A DNA stretch of 64,000 nucleotides. Origin: Atherix ibis. Lineage: Eukaryota > Arthropoda > Insecta > Diptera > Athericidae. Within the stretch, counting starts at the first letter, position 1, and each line of letters starts with the position of its first letter. Under the pieces are notes generated by a model. It saw only the letters and a list, made by a program, of their open reading frames with translations, ran no database searches and had not been told where the DNA came from. Below, piece after piece: positions 22,286 to 34,951 of this stretch. The position numbers and the translations under genes were made by a program. The stretch spans positions 31,901,000-31,964,999 of the forward strand of contig OY282607.1 of the NCBI GenBank assembly GCA_958298945.1. The letters run 5' to 3'.

Positions 22286-25200
22286 AATCGAGATGAAATA
22301 TCTATACTTTGATACTAAGTGGTTGTTGGGAGGGGTTGGCGGTAGTAAGAGTGGAGAATGGGGTTTTAAGAAGTGTGCTAAAGGTTTACGTTTAAGTGGT
22401 CATTTTTGATGATTTTAATTGTTGTTGGTCTAACACGCTCTCAAGAATGTTTGAGCTGAGGGCGAACTATCCTCGCCGGAACGTCGGTCGCTATTGTCTC
22501 ATTTTGACGTTTGATGATGTCAAATTGACAGCTCATGGATGGTAGCCGGATCTTAAATAAGATGGAGACCTTTTTTTTCTTCGTATTTTTCGTTTAAATC
22601 ATTCATTGGAACTTATCTTGATAGTGTAGAGTCTTTACTCTTGTCCTTCTTGGTAGCCCCATTCGTTATGAGTTTGAAATTTTCTTCTCTGAATTTAGCT
22701 ATAATATTTTTTTCATATTTCTATATGATAAATTTGAAAATATTCGAGTTGATCGCAGCGAAGGCCGTTGTCAGACTATACAGCAGGTTGTCTAGTGAAT
22801 AAAAATGCAGGTCCAGAAGGTACTGGGCGCGATACCTGGTGTGGTGTGATAGACAATCGTGTGTAAGACCAACAGAGTCATGGAGCCATGGGTTGATGGA
22901 GCCGTGTGTAGTTGAATAGAACTAGAAGGGAAGCCTTGGGCCATGAACTAACGTGTGCGCTGATTTCTTGATATTCTATCGTAATAGTTGTATAATTTAA
23001 TAGTTTTTTTTTGTACAATGAATGTCAGTTCAATAGAGTAAAGGAAGCGTGCATAATCTTGAATTAGATGTCAGTATCTCTAGCGCTTCGGAGGAGGCCG
23101 GGCCGGTCCACGGTCCATTCAAATGTTGTTTCTTATACAAATGTTCAGGAAGACCATTGAAGACAACAAACGGGGCTCTCCTGCTGTGCAGCTTTATGAA
23201 CTGAACAGTGGTGAATAGTGTTGAACTGTACGGCCAACAACGGTGAATAGCACTAACCGCTCAGCGTGATCACAACATTTCAAAACGACTCCCTCAGATG
23301 TTATGGAGTCGTTCGGATTCTTTGCAATATTGGTTATCTTCATATTTTATTATTATTGTTCCAATTTATTATTATTGTTACGTTTTTCATCACTGATCGA
23401 TTGATTACTGAAAAACAGTAGCTCCTGTGTCGAAGATCATTTGTCATGATCATTAATATGTGAACAGATTTCATCGTTATTGATGATCTTTCCGGTAGAA
23501 ATTTGGGTTGTTGCGATTTTGTTTTCTTCTCATATTGTGCAATCCTGTAAACGTGATGCTATGGTATGAGTTTGTTTCGTAGAAAAATTGGTGGTAATAA
23601 GTTTTTATATTCAATTTAATTACGAAGGTGATAATTGGGTGATCGAGAATAATATTCTTAAATTTTTGTACCTATGACTGGGAGTATATAATTAATTTAG
23701 TTTCGGTTAAAAATTAAAAAAATAATAATTATTTTTAATATATTTTATTACAATATAGAATTAAATTTATACAAAAAAAATGGACAAGCTCATTAAAACA
23801 AAAAATGGACATACAAAAAGCTCTCGAGAAAATCTCGTAAATGTTCGATGTTCGATGATAAAAAACCATGAATTTTAATGTAATACAAAATGAAGTAAAA
23901 GAAAAAAAAATCGCATTTTCATTTCCTTGAAACTATTTATGTTTATATAAAATAAAATAAAAGTTTGATGTCTGAATTAATAAAATTTAAATAAAAATTG
24001 TTAGCCAATGAAAAATAATGTTTCTGATGAAGAAATGTGTCAACCAGTATAAATTTCGATGATACAAACTACAATATCGGAAGCCGTGAATATTGTTTGA
24101 ACATTTTTATTCAGCCGTGAAAGCACAAAAAGTTGTTAGCTAAGAGCCTTAACTTGATGATACCACCTCGATGAGTGGTTGGCAAGCTCCGTTCAATTGG
24201 AATTTCTTAAATTTTGAAGACTTGGCCATTACAGAGTGCAGATGGCAGCGGAGGTACAGATCCGTAAAAGGCCAACAACGAAAATGTCAACACTTGTCAC
24301 TCATGTTGCTGAGTGTCACAGATAGTAGTCAGTCAGTTGAACGTGTAACTAGGTTGGCTGTTGCTGTTGTTGGGATAAGAAACCTTCGAAACGAAAACAA
24401 GCACGAGGCTATGGCAACCAAACTTTTATTCCATTGTCTTTGGGCCACGAATTCCCATCTCAGGTGTTACCTAAATTGGTTACACGGTTCAGCAACAAGT
24501 TTCTTGCTGCTTGTCGATAGCGGACTTATTGTGATCACGCAACAATTGTGATCACGAAGGGCTGGCTTTGGAAACGAAACTTCGTTCGGCTTCGAGGTTT
24601 TTATGCTTCTTTCAACTCATGTGAATATCCAAAGGACATTGGTATAGACACTATTTTGTCTATAAGAAATTAAGGAATGATATTGAAAGAGCAGATGACA
24701 TCCAAAAATTATACTTAGAGTTGAATAATGAGGTTTCGAAGGAGCATGGTGGGAATTCAGCAATTCGTATCTCGATCGAAGTTTTATGTTGAAACCAGTT
24801 TTTTCCAAGGCACAGATCGTAGCAAATTTGATAGAAGGTAGAATGGTTGAGACAGATCAGCAATGCCCGTGATCGATGAGATATCGAACTGATCAGAAAA
24901 AGTTCTTTAGAGAAGTCCAGACGATAGGCTTTTGGGAGACTTGAATTTGAATTGATAGATTGTATTCGCCTGCGGATGTGAAACGTTTGGAAGCATCGGC
25001 TACGCACCCATTAAATCAAAACACCTCAACTGTAAATGAACACAATTTGCGACAGCTTCAACTGTCAGGAGGAGATCTTTTGCAGATGCAAGCTTCAGCG
25101 ATCAGCCCTATACTCGTGTGCGTTAGATTGTTTTTTCTATTTGTTCTGATCATCAGATGCCTGATAGCCTGGCAAAACCAACGTAAACTATATTGAAATC

Positions 25201-26332
25201 TTCCGGTAGAGCCATGAATTTGATAGAGTATAATCATGATTTCTGAGGGCGATCTTTTGCAATGTAGAACACGTTTTTGTTGCGATTGTCGCGAATATCA
25301 TTCTATCTTCATTTCTATGCACCGTTTGAGTGCGATTTCTATCGGTATCAGTTCAACTATAGTCATTCCGTAAAACTGTTTAGATATTCATGAATATCAT
25401 AGACGGTACCCATCGTTATTTTTGTATCTATCTCCACTTCTGTTGAATAGTGCCCGTCATCAAGACAAGATCATCTTAAACTTACGAGCATTTTCAACAA
25501 ATTCTGCAAAGGTTTCTATGATAGATGACTCAGAAGTGCATATGGTAATCCATCCACATAAGATCGTCATGCTTTTTCTTTCGCTACAGAATCTAAATCC
25601 CTGGAACCTGAGCAATGTTTTTTCCCCCCTTAAAATGCTTTAGCTATCGAGCCCATAAATGTACTTTGCATTTCTATTTAAATACGAGCATGGATTTGTT
25701 GAAAGAAAAGTGCGTCTTCGTATAGCTGATGAATACAAGTTAGAGATGTACAAAGCATAAGGCGTAAAGAAGCTACAAGTTAACTACAAGAAAGAGATCT
25801 GTCTGCATCGAGTACAAGATGAAACGATTGCAATTCTGATTGTGATTTGAACTGGGCTTGGGCTACCATTTAAGGTGTATGAGCACATAAGAATTATGAG
25901 GTGCATCCGTTAAATTGAGATATTATTTATTGTGCATGCTATGGCGGATTGCAGCATTTGTAAAATGTCACTATATGAATTTATTTAGTTGGTTAATGCA
26001 TCATACTTGTTTGGTAATATTAGGAATATGGAAAATGGTTGCTTATGATTATTCCACAACTCTTGTAGGGAAGTGCGAGAAAGGGGATACTGCTGACTCG
26101 TGTGTACGTTTATTTCTGAATAGAAATGGAAATTCTGCAATCCTGGATTATCGATACTGTTGGAAAAGATGTTATGAGTACCTACATTGCAATCAGAACA
26201 TTTTTAAGATATTATCACTGTCGGTTCGTGGCGGTGCTGCGTAAAGTAATCGTCTACAAAAAAGACATTGAGAAATTATTATGCTACAGATAGAAGTAGT
26301 AGACTATTACCTATTTGTGGAATAATAGTAAA
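22286..26332. other. 4-kb stretch without identifiable genes
   Basis: This is the largest region of moderate GC content in the window. Several open stretches occur (24171-24551 +, 24660-25007 -, 24960-25196 +, 25915-26244 +), but none starts with a convincing context, shares frame with a neighbour, has splice sites, or matches a family I know. It may hold a decayed retrotransposon whose protein I cannot recognise, or intronic regulatory DNA. A tandem TTGTGATCACG pair lies at 24528-24557. Confidence 0.4.
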
Positions 26333-26379
26333 AATAATTAAATAATAATAATAATTTTTATTATTATTATTTAATTATT
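26333..26379. repeat. Perfect AT palindrome
   Basis: Arms of 22 bp (AATAATTAAATAATAATAAT…) flank a 3-nt TTT spacer. It is built from an AAT repeat that meets its own inverse and would extrude easily as a hairpin. Confidence 0.9.
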
Positions 26380-26545
26380 AGATAGCCTTGATAGACAATA
26401 TCTTATTTATTAGTTAAGATATGTTTATTTATTTATATAAGAATTGAATGCGAAAATTTACACTTTTATTGAGGAAAGCTAAAATAAACATACTATAAAA
26501 GGCATAATAACAATTTTTATTGATTGAATTGATTTGCACGTAGAT

Positions 26546-26850
26546 ACCGTCCGTGTTTTTGAACTGACGTTGCCTGAAAGAGTAACTCCCGCAACGTTAA
26601 ACTCTCCGTCAAATTCGTTCGTGAATAGAAACCGTCCGTGTTTTTGAACTGACGTTGCCAGAGAGAGTAACTCCCGCAACGTTAAACTCTCCGTCGAATT
26701 CGTTCGTGAGTGGAAACCGTCCGTGTTGTTGGACTGACGCAGCCTGGAAGAGCAGTTCACGTAAGACTCACTACAGCGTTCAGTTATGCGTGAGCGGATA
26801 CCGTCCATGCCTGTAAGAACTGCTCCCGCAATCACTTATTGAGCGCTAGT
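26546..26850. repeat. 85-bp minisatellite, four units
   Basis: Units start at 26546, 26631, 26716 and 26800 with ACCGTCCGTG(T/C)…. Units 1 and 2 are nearly identical, and units 3 and 4 drift progressively. Each unit contains an internal inverted pair, ACGTTGC…GCAACGT. A 118-codon minus-strand frame (26479-26835) runs through the array because 85 is not a multiple of 3, and it does not encode a repeated peptide, so I do not treat it as a gene. Confidence 0.93.
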
Positions 26851-28002
26851 TCGAATAATATTTATTTTAATTATTTTTATAAATTATCAATTTCAAATTT
26901 CTAACCAAAAATTTTAATATATACACTAATTTTCCTTAAATCTTCTGGAAGTGCTTTTTGTTCTCTTTAATGACAATGCCATTTTTTGCTTTCTTAATAA
27001 TATTTTAAAGTTTCGTTTTCTATGATGATATGATTTTATTATCATTCACTTTGTCAAAAGGTCAAAAGTAATATGTACAAATGTGCAATAAATGCAGTTG
27101 AAGAATTTTCAACATAATATCTACCCTGTCCTCCATACTGATATATTTATTTCATCATATAACTTTTGAAGCTAGTAAATAAATCATAGTGTAAATGTGT
27201 AATCGAAAATTGAGCCTACAAAGATTGGACTTTTCCACTTTGTTTATATTGTTGAGTGCATCTTTGGTTGCGGTAGAAGATTGCTGAGATGCATACAAGA
27301 CGCTTATACTGACTGATGTTGTTCCCAGTTCACGTACACATTAGACAAATTTATATGCAAATTTTTTCATAAAAACAGCCCACATTCAATCGTAAAATTT
27401 TACTTTGGAAAATTTTCATAACCTCATCCATAATTTTTTCTTTTATTTTTTATTATTATTATTTTTATTTTTTTTGCAATCAAGACCTAAAACAAATACT
27501 CACGCCTATTTGAGTATACAACAAATCATCTTATAAATATTCATAATGTATCTTTTTAATAAAAAATGTTTTTCTCTTATATCGCGAGCTTTTTACACTA
27601 TCAATTCTGTCAATACTTTTAGGATTTTGTTGTAAGTAACAAGTAACTTACTTCACATGTTCGAGCATAATTTTGCGTAGTTGTTAAACGATTCAAGTAA
27701 AGTGAACGCAAAAACTTTCAATGTTCTTGGCCCAAATATGAAATTAAATTTTTCTTGAACCAAATTTCATATGCTTGTATCAAGTTTTGCATTTTAATTA
27801 TTAAAAAAAAAAATTAAAAAAAACTTTTTTTAAAAGTATTCAATATTTTGTCAAAAACTATATTAAAAATGGTTATGTACTATGCTCATAATAACAATGA
27901 AAACTTTTCCACTGATTTTGTTAAAATTTTCGCTAAAAATTTATGAATTTAGATAATTTAAATTTGTTGTACTTATAATAGTGGGTTATCCATTTTTTGT
28001 TT
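26851..28002. other. AT-rich intronic stretch
   Basis: No repeat or gene recognised beyond homopolymer and ATT runs (about 27445-27475). Confidence 0.5.
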
Positions 28003-28706
28003 CAAAAAGTAAAGTCCTGTCATTTGACAATTGCCAATTGTATTTATCATTTAAAATTAAATTGTTAAAACTTTCTACAAAAGTGGTGATTTTGCCGTAA
28101 TCAAGTTTCGCGCTTTAAGAGGATATTATGGTTGTCATTACGAGGCTTATTTTTCGCTTAGTGAGTAAGTTAATAAGCATTTTTGCCATATATGAGGTTT
28201 TGAAAACCCTCATATATGGCAAAAATGCTTGGTTTGAAGGTGTCATCTTTGAAAATTAATAGGAAAAAAAAATACCGTAAACGATTTTTTTTAAGCTTGT
28301 ACTTGAAGATTTTTACTTGATTCCTATGTGATTTTAACCAATAGTTACACAACAGAACAAATTTTTCTTTATTGCTCGAAAAGCTTCCAAAATGCGTAAT
28401 TTTCCAAATTTTGTGATATAAATCAGCCGTCAAAATTGTGTGATTTGATGCCATTGGACTATTTCTTATTAAATTATGTTAACGGAGATAAATTTCAAAT
28501 TTTAGATCATTTAAAATCCTACATCCATTTAGTGATGGCCAAATTACAGCACCTATGAAAAAACACCTCAAAAGTATTAGGTTATGACAGAAGTTTTCAA
28601 CAGAACTATTTGATTATTATTATATTTAATACAGAATGGAAAAGTATAATAAAATAAAATTTTCTGAATTTTTTAATACATTTTATTTAATTTTACTTTC
28701 CGAAGC
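28003..28706 (+). mobile_element. WPPRSCDL-family relic, copy D (both ends visible)
   Basis: The left end AAAAAGTAAAGTCCTGTCATTTGACAATTG (28003) and right end TTTTACTTTCCGAAGCACAA (28689) are the family's termini. Between them lie degraded pieces of the transposase: CTTGAAGATTTTTACTTGATTCCTATG (EDFNLNxMW) and TCAAAATTGTGTGATTTGATGCC (the SCDLMP motif), then a GYV…GDKFQILDHLK stretch. The internal part is deleted, giving about 0.7 kb. It contains the hairpin at 28175-28230. Confidence 0.8.
28175..28230. repeat. Perfect 23-bp hairpin inside copy D
   Basis: The left arm is AAGCATTTTTGCCATATATG plus AGG (28175-28197); the right arm is its exact reverse complement (28208-28230); the loop is 10 nt (28198-28207). 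The perfect pairing contrasts with the heavy decay of the surrounding element. Confidence 0.95.
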
Positions 28707-31377
28707 ACAAATTGAAAAAGATAGACATTTTATAACATACTAAATAAGATGGGGAAGTTTTTATAAAAATGCACTTTTTTTGTTTATATTAAATTCAAAT
28801 ATTTTATTATATGCATTTTCATAAAAGAATGCAATAATTAAAATTCTAATAATGTTGATTTACAAAAAACTAAGCATATTTCAGTACATATTCATCATAT
28901 CCCTCTAGAAGGGGGAATATAAATTGATAAATATAATTCTTTCATTATAATTCAGAAAATATTTAACAAGACTTATCCTCCCGAAAGTAGACAAAAACGA
29001 ACTTCAAAATTGCAAAAAGTGTAAATTTTTGCACGTGAAGTTATGAATCCGTAATTTAATTAAAGAGAAATAATTACTCAAGTATCTATATTGGAAGTTG
29101 CAAAGTGTGATGATGGAAGTGACTACGCCAATGAAAGTCTCATCAAATAAATTAAAACGGAATTATTTACATAATTTATATGCTCATATGCATGAGTGAA
29201 TTTACAAAAAAAAAAAAAAACAATTATAAAATAAGGAAATATTTGCACCAAAAAAAAAACCCTTACGCATAGGTAGCATGTTATGTACCTTGAAATGTTA
29301 TATTTTATGCGTGATACAACGTAAGATTTTTTAGTTTGCATACCACAAATCCATTGACTAATTAATCATCTTCGTTTGGTTTTCATCTGCTTTGAGGATT
29401 GTAAGTCTACACATACTTTTGTGAATTTTTTTTGTTGATTTTATGTTATTTTTGAACTACAGTAAATATACCAAATAAAAAAAAATAAGGGAATTATAAC
29501 CTTAACACGAATATGGACATGTTCATGGATTTACCTATCCTTATCTGGATGATAGCTGCTTTTTGAAATGTAAATTTATGCAAAAATTCATACTAGACCG
29601 CCTTATAGCTGAAGTTGATAAAGAATCTAATGATATGGTGGTTGGGTTATAACTAAATAACGCTAAAAGCAAAAAAAACCTTCCAAAAATACAAAAGAAA
29701 AAAATTATAAACAAAATTGGTCAAAGAACAAATTTTGTACGATAAAAAGCTGCTAACCAAACTTACGTGATGGAAGGCGTACGAAAGATGTTCAAAAAAG
29801 GGAATGAATAAGAAACGGAAAAGATTCACGAAAGAAAAAAACAAACAGAAAATTATTGCTAAATATGTCTCTGTATATCTTACAGGTGCAAAGATTTTCA
29901 AATATCCTCTCATCTGCTTTAGAAGCAATCAATACGAGTGCTTGTATTTATGTGTAAAAAGAAAATCTGGAAATAAAACGGAATCGGTAATAAAATAAAT
30001 AGAATTTCTTTGAATTAAAAAAATTGTGGGAGGATCGGCGCCTAGTTTATGAATACTCAACACGATCCCGACAGAAGAGGAGATGCAATATCGGAACTCG
30101 AGCGCATCTGAAGATTCTCGTGTGCCTCTAAATTTCTTCTTTGCAAAAAAAAGGACCACTTGCTTCGCTTATGAGCGCACAGATTATTATAGTCATAAAA
30201 TAGGTATTCCTAAGATTTAATTGTAAAATATTTAGTTTTACTAATTTTTTTAAGAAAATAAAAAAAAAATTTATTTGTACAAAAAAAAAATATATAAAAA
30301 AGTTTAAAAAATTTTAAATAAAAAAAAACCATTTTGATAGAAGAAGGTATACCGTTTTCTGAACTCATCATTTTTAAAGATCTTAGAAGGAATAAGATGT
30401 ACTACTAACAATGGTACTAACCGTCATAAAGCAAGGTCACTCAATGAACATATGTGCTGCAAACTGGTCAAGTGTTTTTTCTACTCACAAGCATATGCGG
30501 TACAAGATCATTCTTCAAAAGGTATTCGCGCGCTTCCACTTGAAATTTGTAGAGTTACAAGGCAAAAAATGAAGATGTACTCAGAGTTGTTAAAATCGAA
30601 AATTATGAGCATATTCTCATTGTGGAGTATATTTAGAAAAGATTGTGAAGTGGTGTGTTGAAGGTGAATGGATAAGACTCTACGTGTGCACTGTTGTCAG
30701 AGAGTGATCTTATGCATTAAGTAAGATTAGAACAATTGAACTTTAATGATAGAGTTAAACTATCAATGCTAGGTCTGGCATCACTGAGAGCTATCTGGCA
30801 GTACTATGGTTTTTCCTCTCCACAAAATTAATACCGGAAGCAAAATTATTTTTAAAAATAAATGAAACTTTGATTAAAAAAACAACTAATCGATCTAATG
30901 TCATTTGTAGGCCATTGAATGATCCTTTACAAATGGATGTTACGTTAGACTCCGGGACATGTGGGAGTATTTTGACTAGCAATTATTTCAAATATGCCCA
31001 AAATAATAACTATGCCTCAAAAACTGTTTTCATAATGGAATTTTCTGAAGTCTTGGTCATTTGTTAACAACCTCCAAATCAAATTACTCAACAACCTTAC
31101 CAAAATTTCCTTTTTGGCAACCATACATGTCCCGGCAGCCAATTCTATGGCATTAAGCTCATTGTAAAATTTATTTAGAGTTGTATTCCATTTATTGTGG
31201 TGCTTCTAGATGCCACAATACCTTTTTGCAAGTCCCTTTTTTGATTTTCTTAAAAAACTAAAGTAATTAGACTCGTCCTCTAGTAACACTGAAGACTTCC
31301 CCTCTACATAGGTTGTCTGGAAGCCACTTCTTATCGAGCAAAATACTCGTAACTTTAAAATTGAAAACTCATGAAAC
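28707..31377. other. AT-rich intronic stretch
   Basis: Several short frames exist (for example 29653-29928 -, 29804-29998 +, 30791-31067 both strands), but all are low-complexity or overlap on opposite strands. The block 30030-30180 is more GC-rich (GGATCGGCGCCTAG, CGATCCCGACAGAAGAGG) without a recognisable match. Confidence 0.45.
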
Positions 31378-31626
31378 CACAGTGTGTCCTAAAAATAACC
31401 GAACTTTATATTTAAGTCATACAACATGCAGCGCCATCTATTGAAACTTTCACATCCGTTTACATGAATTTAGGTGCGTTTGAAAGAGGATGAATGTATC
31501 TTTTTAATGGGACACACTGTGTATCTGGCGGCGGTTTTGTGACAATATTCAATAAACCATGGCGGAAGCGTAGGATGGGGGGGGACCGTTTGAGTTTGAA
31601 AAGGCTTATTTTTGGGACACACTGTG
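31378..31626. mobile_element. Modular MITE with CACAGTGTGTCC ends
   Basis: The outer 21-bp inverted repeats (CACAGTGTGTCCTAAAAATA… at 31378 and its complement ending at 31626) differ at one position. A third copy of the right terminus ends at 31521, dividing the element into a 144-bp part and a part made of the 82-bp repeat (31522-31606) that also occurs alone at 14647-14728. No coding capacity. Target duplication not clear. Confidence 0.85.
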
Positions 31627-31975
31627 AAATTGTGGAAGAAGTGAGGGCTGTTTTGAGGTCAGACCCTTGGTAAACATTAAATCTGAGAAGTAGTTAGTAA
31701 AAAAGTCCTTGGAAGACTTAGAAAAAAGGGGTTCTTCGCGTTAGATCGGATATTACAGATTCTTGGATACTTCACCATGATAATGCCTGTTCTCAAACAG
31801 CCATCTACATTTTTTTATTTAAAAAACTTAAAAAGTTCCGAGCTTAGACTTCTTGTGATATGGCCCATAGCTTATAACAGGGACTTAAAGTCACTTTTGC
31901 GTTTGTTTACATTTATTCTCCACTTGGTAGACCAGTTTTAGAAGATTAAGATTTGTATTTGAGGAAGTCAATTTT
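31627..31975 (+). mobile_element. Second mariner family, internal fragment
   Basis: The + strand reads VEEVRAVLRSDP-like sequence at about 31635 (family VERVRSLVRSDRR), then DSWILHHDNAC at 31763-31795 (second catalytic Asp) and FLFKKLKKF at about 31812 (family FFLFPKLK). The segments between are deleted. It starts directly at the right terminus of the preceding MITE. Confidence 0.8.
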
Positions 31976-33640
31976 TATGCCACACCACGTGTTTACTTAA
32001 CTTACCTCCGTTAGAAAATTTTTCATTGATATTGTCTTCTAACAAGGTGATAAAATCGCTAACTGCAAAATTACAGGTTGCTCGTCAAACCATCTCTCAA
32101 CCCGTCAACTATAAGTGCGCTTATAGAGAAAAAAACAATTTGTTGAATTTTCTTATTTCCATCGATTGCATGAAGATTTTCCATATTGATAAGTCAGATT
32201 TCCTCGTAAACTGTCATTGAAATCAAGTTTAAATATTGAAATTAACAAAAAAAAACCAACAACAACAATAAAAGCCTTATTATATCAACATTGGAACGAG
32301 GAGATGAATTGTTGGAAAAAATGACGTAGATTGGAAAAGCCTAGACAGAGAAAAATAATAAGAAGAAAAATCTTCAAATGAAGGTCAATTTTGCATTGTC
32401 TTCGGTTATTGTGCGAAAAGCTTACGTAAAACTACGATAGTTAACGACATACTTAACGTAGTATGTTATGAGTATTTTTAACGATAGTACATAGAATAAT
32501 TTAAGTTAATTTCATTTTCATTTTATATATAAGCAAATTGCCTTTTAAGGAAAATGCTCAGCAGTCTTTAAGGTCCTTTGAAAATTCATTGCGTAATTGT
32601 TCAACTATTTAAAGAAAAAAAATGCATTAAAATTGATTAATTTCGAATTAAAAATAAAAAAAATTGTGGTTTGGTGTACCCACTATTCGTTAAAGGTACA
32701 TTTTCCCCTTTGATGGGATATGTGGTCTACCTGGTGACTGGGTAGAGTCGACTATAAATCCATTCATATAATCTACTGGTTTGTTAGGTTTTTTGGGACT
32801 ATACATTTTGATCAAGTGTAAACAGCATCTCTTGGTTTGAAAATCGATTTGAATTGGTTTCTTTTTGTGAAGATGTTGATTTTTATTTCGATTGTGATCC
32901 AAATTCAAAGTCAAAATTGAAATCGTCTGCTCGTGGGCACGTCACAACGGATTGAAGTGTACTCTTTATGGTAGACAGTAGACAGTTCTTATGGTTAAAA
33001 ATATCGAACGCCAATGCATCTGGAAATGTTTGTGCGCCAATGGACATATTTGAAGAAAAAAAAAAACTCTTTCAAAGAATGCGTTTGTGCAAATGAATAA
33101 GACGTGGGGCCATAGAAGTAATACTGGTACAAGTACGACTATGTGAATATAAAAGAAGAAAAGTTGAAAACGCAACCCGAAAAAGGGGGTTGAGACTCAG
33201 TCGAAATTCTTATGAAAATACCTTTCGTCTTGCTCCCTTTTGGACTTTTATTTTTATTTATTATTGAATTCGTTTTTATTGTTCTACAATATTTGGATTA
33301 TTTTATTGTTTTCTTTTGAATTGGGTTTCTTGTACTGTATTTGACTACACAACCGTTGATTCTTTTTTATTCGAAATATTTTTAAAATCAAATGTTCTAA
33401 AATATTTTAAAAGTCTATAAAGATTTGCACTTTCCTCTTTACTTTAAGTGTTATAATTTTCAACTGTTATTTGATGACTCTTCTGATGCAATTGTAAGAG
33501 TAAACAATGTATTTAAGATTAACAAGAACATGACAGGGGACCTCATATACAATATTTCTTGAACAAAATTTGAGTTATGCTTACGGTGATTAAAAATGAA
33601 TATAAAATAATCACCGGAATGGAAGTGAATAAAAGACTAA
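31976..33640. other. Intronic stretch
   Basis: No gene or transposon recognised. Frames at 32690-32914 (-) and 32026-32220 (+) show no conserved motif and no splice context. Confidence 0.45.
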
Positions 33641-33735
33641 CAGTTTATTTGGTACCAAATGCACTGAATGCATGTCACCACCAACAGCGACGCCGCGGTC
33701 GCTAACACCTTCTGCAGGTGATTCGCCGACAGTGG
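33641..33735 (+). other. Possible short exon of unknown gene
   Basis: After a plausible acceptor (AAAAGACTAACAG ending at 33640) an open phase reads LFGTKCTECMSPPTATPRSL, then TPSAG, and reaches TCTGCAG|GTGATT at about 33717, a usable donor. The Pro/Ser/Thr-rich composition and GC content rise sharply against the surrounding intron. No family recognised. It could equally be a conserved noncoding block that happens to be open. If real, it would be a + strand exon nested between Dll exons or part of an alternative transcript. Confidence 0.25.
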
Positions 33736-34951
33736 GAGCTATAAATTTCAATCCAATGCATCAGAATTTTTTGGATTTCGCCTTAAATCAATCACAAATT
33801 ATCTTAATAACAGTGTACGATGTGACAGCATTTGAATCTCACCGTGTGCAAATAAACTTGAGAATGAATAAAGATGTGGTATAGGATGCAGTGGTGGAAG
33901 TGGGGGTGGCTTGCATAATTTCCGTTCATATGCGCTGATGGATCCCCCGTGCAGATGTAGAGACCTGTACGCCGACAAGATCCGTCGCACTCTACGTTCA
34001 TGGCTAACAAGTTGAACGGTTGCGGTGTGGGGGGCCTGTGTGCGAACATTTTAAAGTTTGTACCTGACATGAAGGTGTACAGAAAAAATGCTGGTGCTCG
34101 TGCATGCAAGCGTTCGATCTGATCCGATGCTCTGTCAGATTCGTTCGATATGATAAAAAAGGTGTACCAGCTCATAAGAAATTCAAATCAAAACAAGAAA
34201 TAGAAAATGAAAACAATAACAAAATTGAAATATAAAACAGAAATATAAAAGAGAGAGAGAGGAAGTGAAAAAAGAAAGGAAATTAAAACATGTTGATGAA
34301 GTGAGGGGGCGTCAAAAAATAGCTAAACGATACCGAACCATGGTAAAATGAGAGGTGAGCTTTGTTGGGTGAAAGAAATTTTTTGCATGGGCGCATTAAA
34401 AATTATTGGAAAAAAATTTTGTTGTATGGGAAGGGTGAGAGGGTAGCCATATAATTTTATATACAGAAGTACATGTACCTTGAATGTATTAATATTGTGA
34501 GTTGATTCAATAAAGAACCTGAAAAAAGAACACAGAATTTATTAGGCTTTGCCATAGCATCCTCCAATTTTTCAATTGAATTTTTTGGTACGAAATAATA
34601 TCTCGAATTTATTGACTATAAAATCGGAAAAAAATTTGAAAAATCTTATTTACATTTTGACCAGAAATTTTCAAATAATTTTTCTTTTCGTAATTTGTAA
34701 AAACTACAGAGCATTAAAAGGCAATTGGCAGTGGATTATAAGGAACCACTGACTTTTTTTCATTTCATTTAAAAATTTGGATAATTTCAAAAATATTAGA
34801 CCTTAAAAATTTAATATCTGACAATTAACGCACTGGCGAATTTTTTACAAAAAAAAATATTTCGGAGTTACCAGTACTACTCAGTGAATACTAAAATTAT
34901 GAATGAAAATTTCATAAAAAAGTGAATCTTAAGAGTTATTTAATTTATGTT
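33736..34951. other. Intronic stretch with a GC-balanced block
   Basis: 33880-34160 is clearly more GC-rich than its surroundings and has a 123-codon minus frame (33804-34175) without recognisable domains. A short GA run lies at 34251-34265. The remainder is AT-rich. Confidence 0.4.

Noticed and set aside
24171..24551. 126-codon frame as a gene
   Set aside because: No recognisable domain and no supporting neighbouring exon, although I cannot exclude a decayed retrotransposon.
25915..26244. 109-codon + frame as a gene
   Set aside because: It starts without ATG, has no motif I recognise, and ends in repeat-poor DNA without polyadenylation or splice context.
26479..26835. 118-codon minus-strand frame as a gene
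   Set aside because: It spans the 85-bp minisatellite; the repeat length is not divisible by 3 and the frame has no consistent repeated peptide.
33804..34175. 123-codon minus-strand frame as a protein
   Set aside because: No domain, no start context and composition of chance reading in a GC-balanced block.
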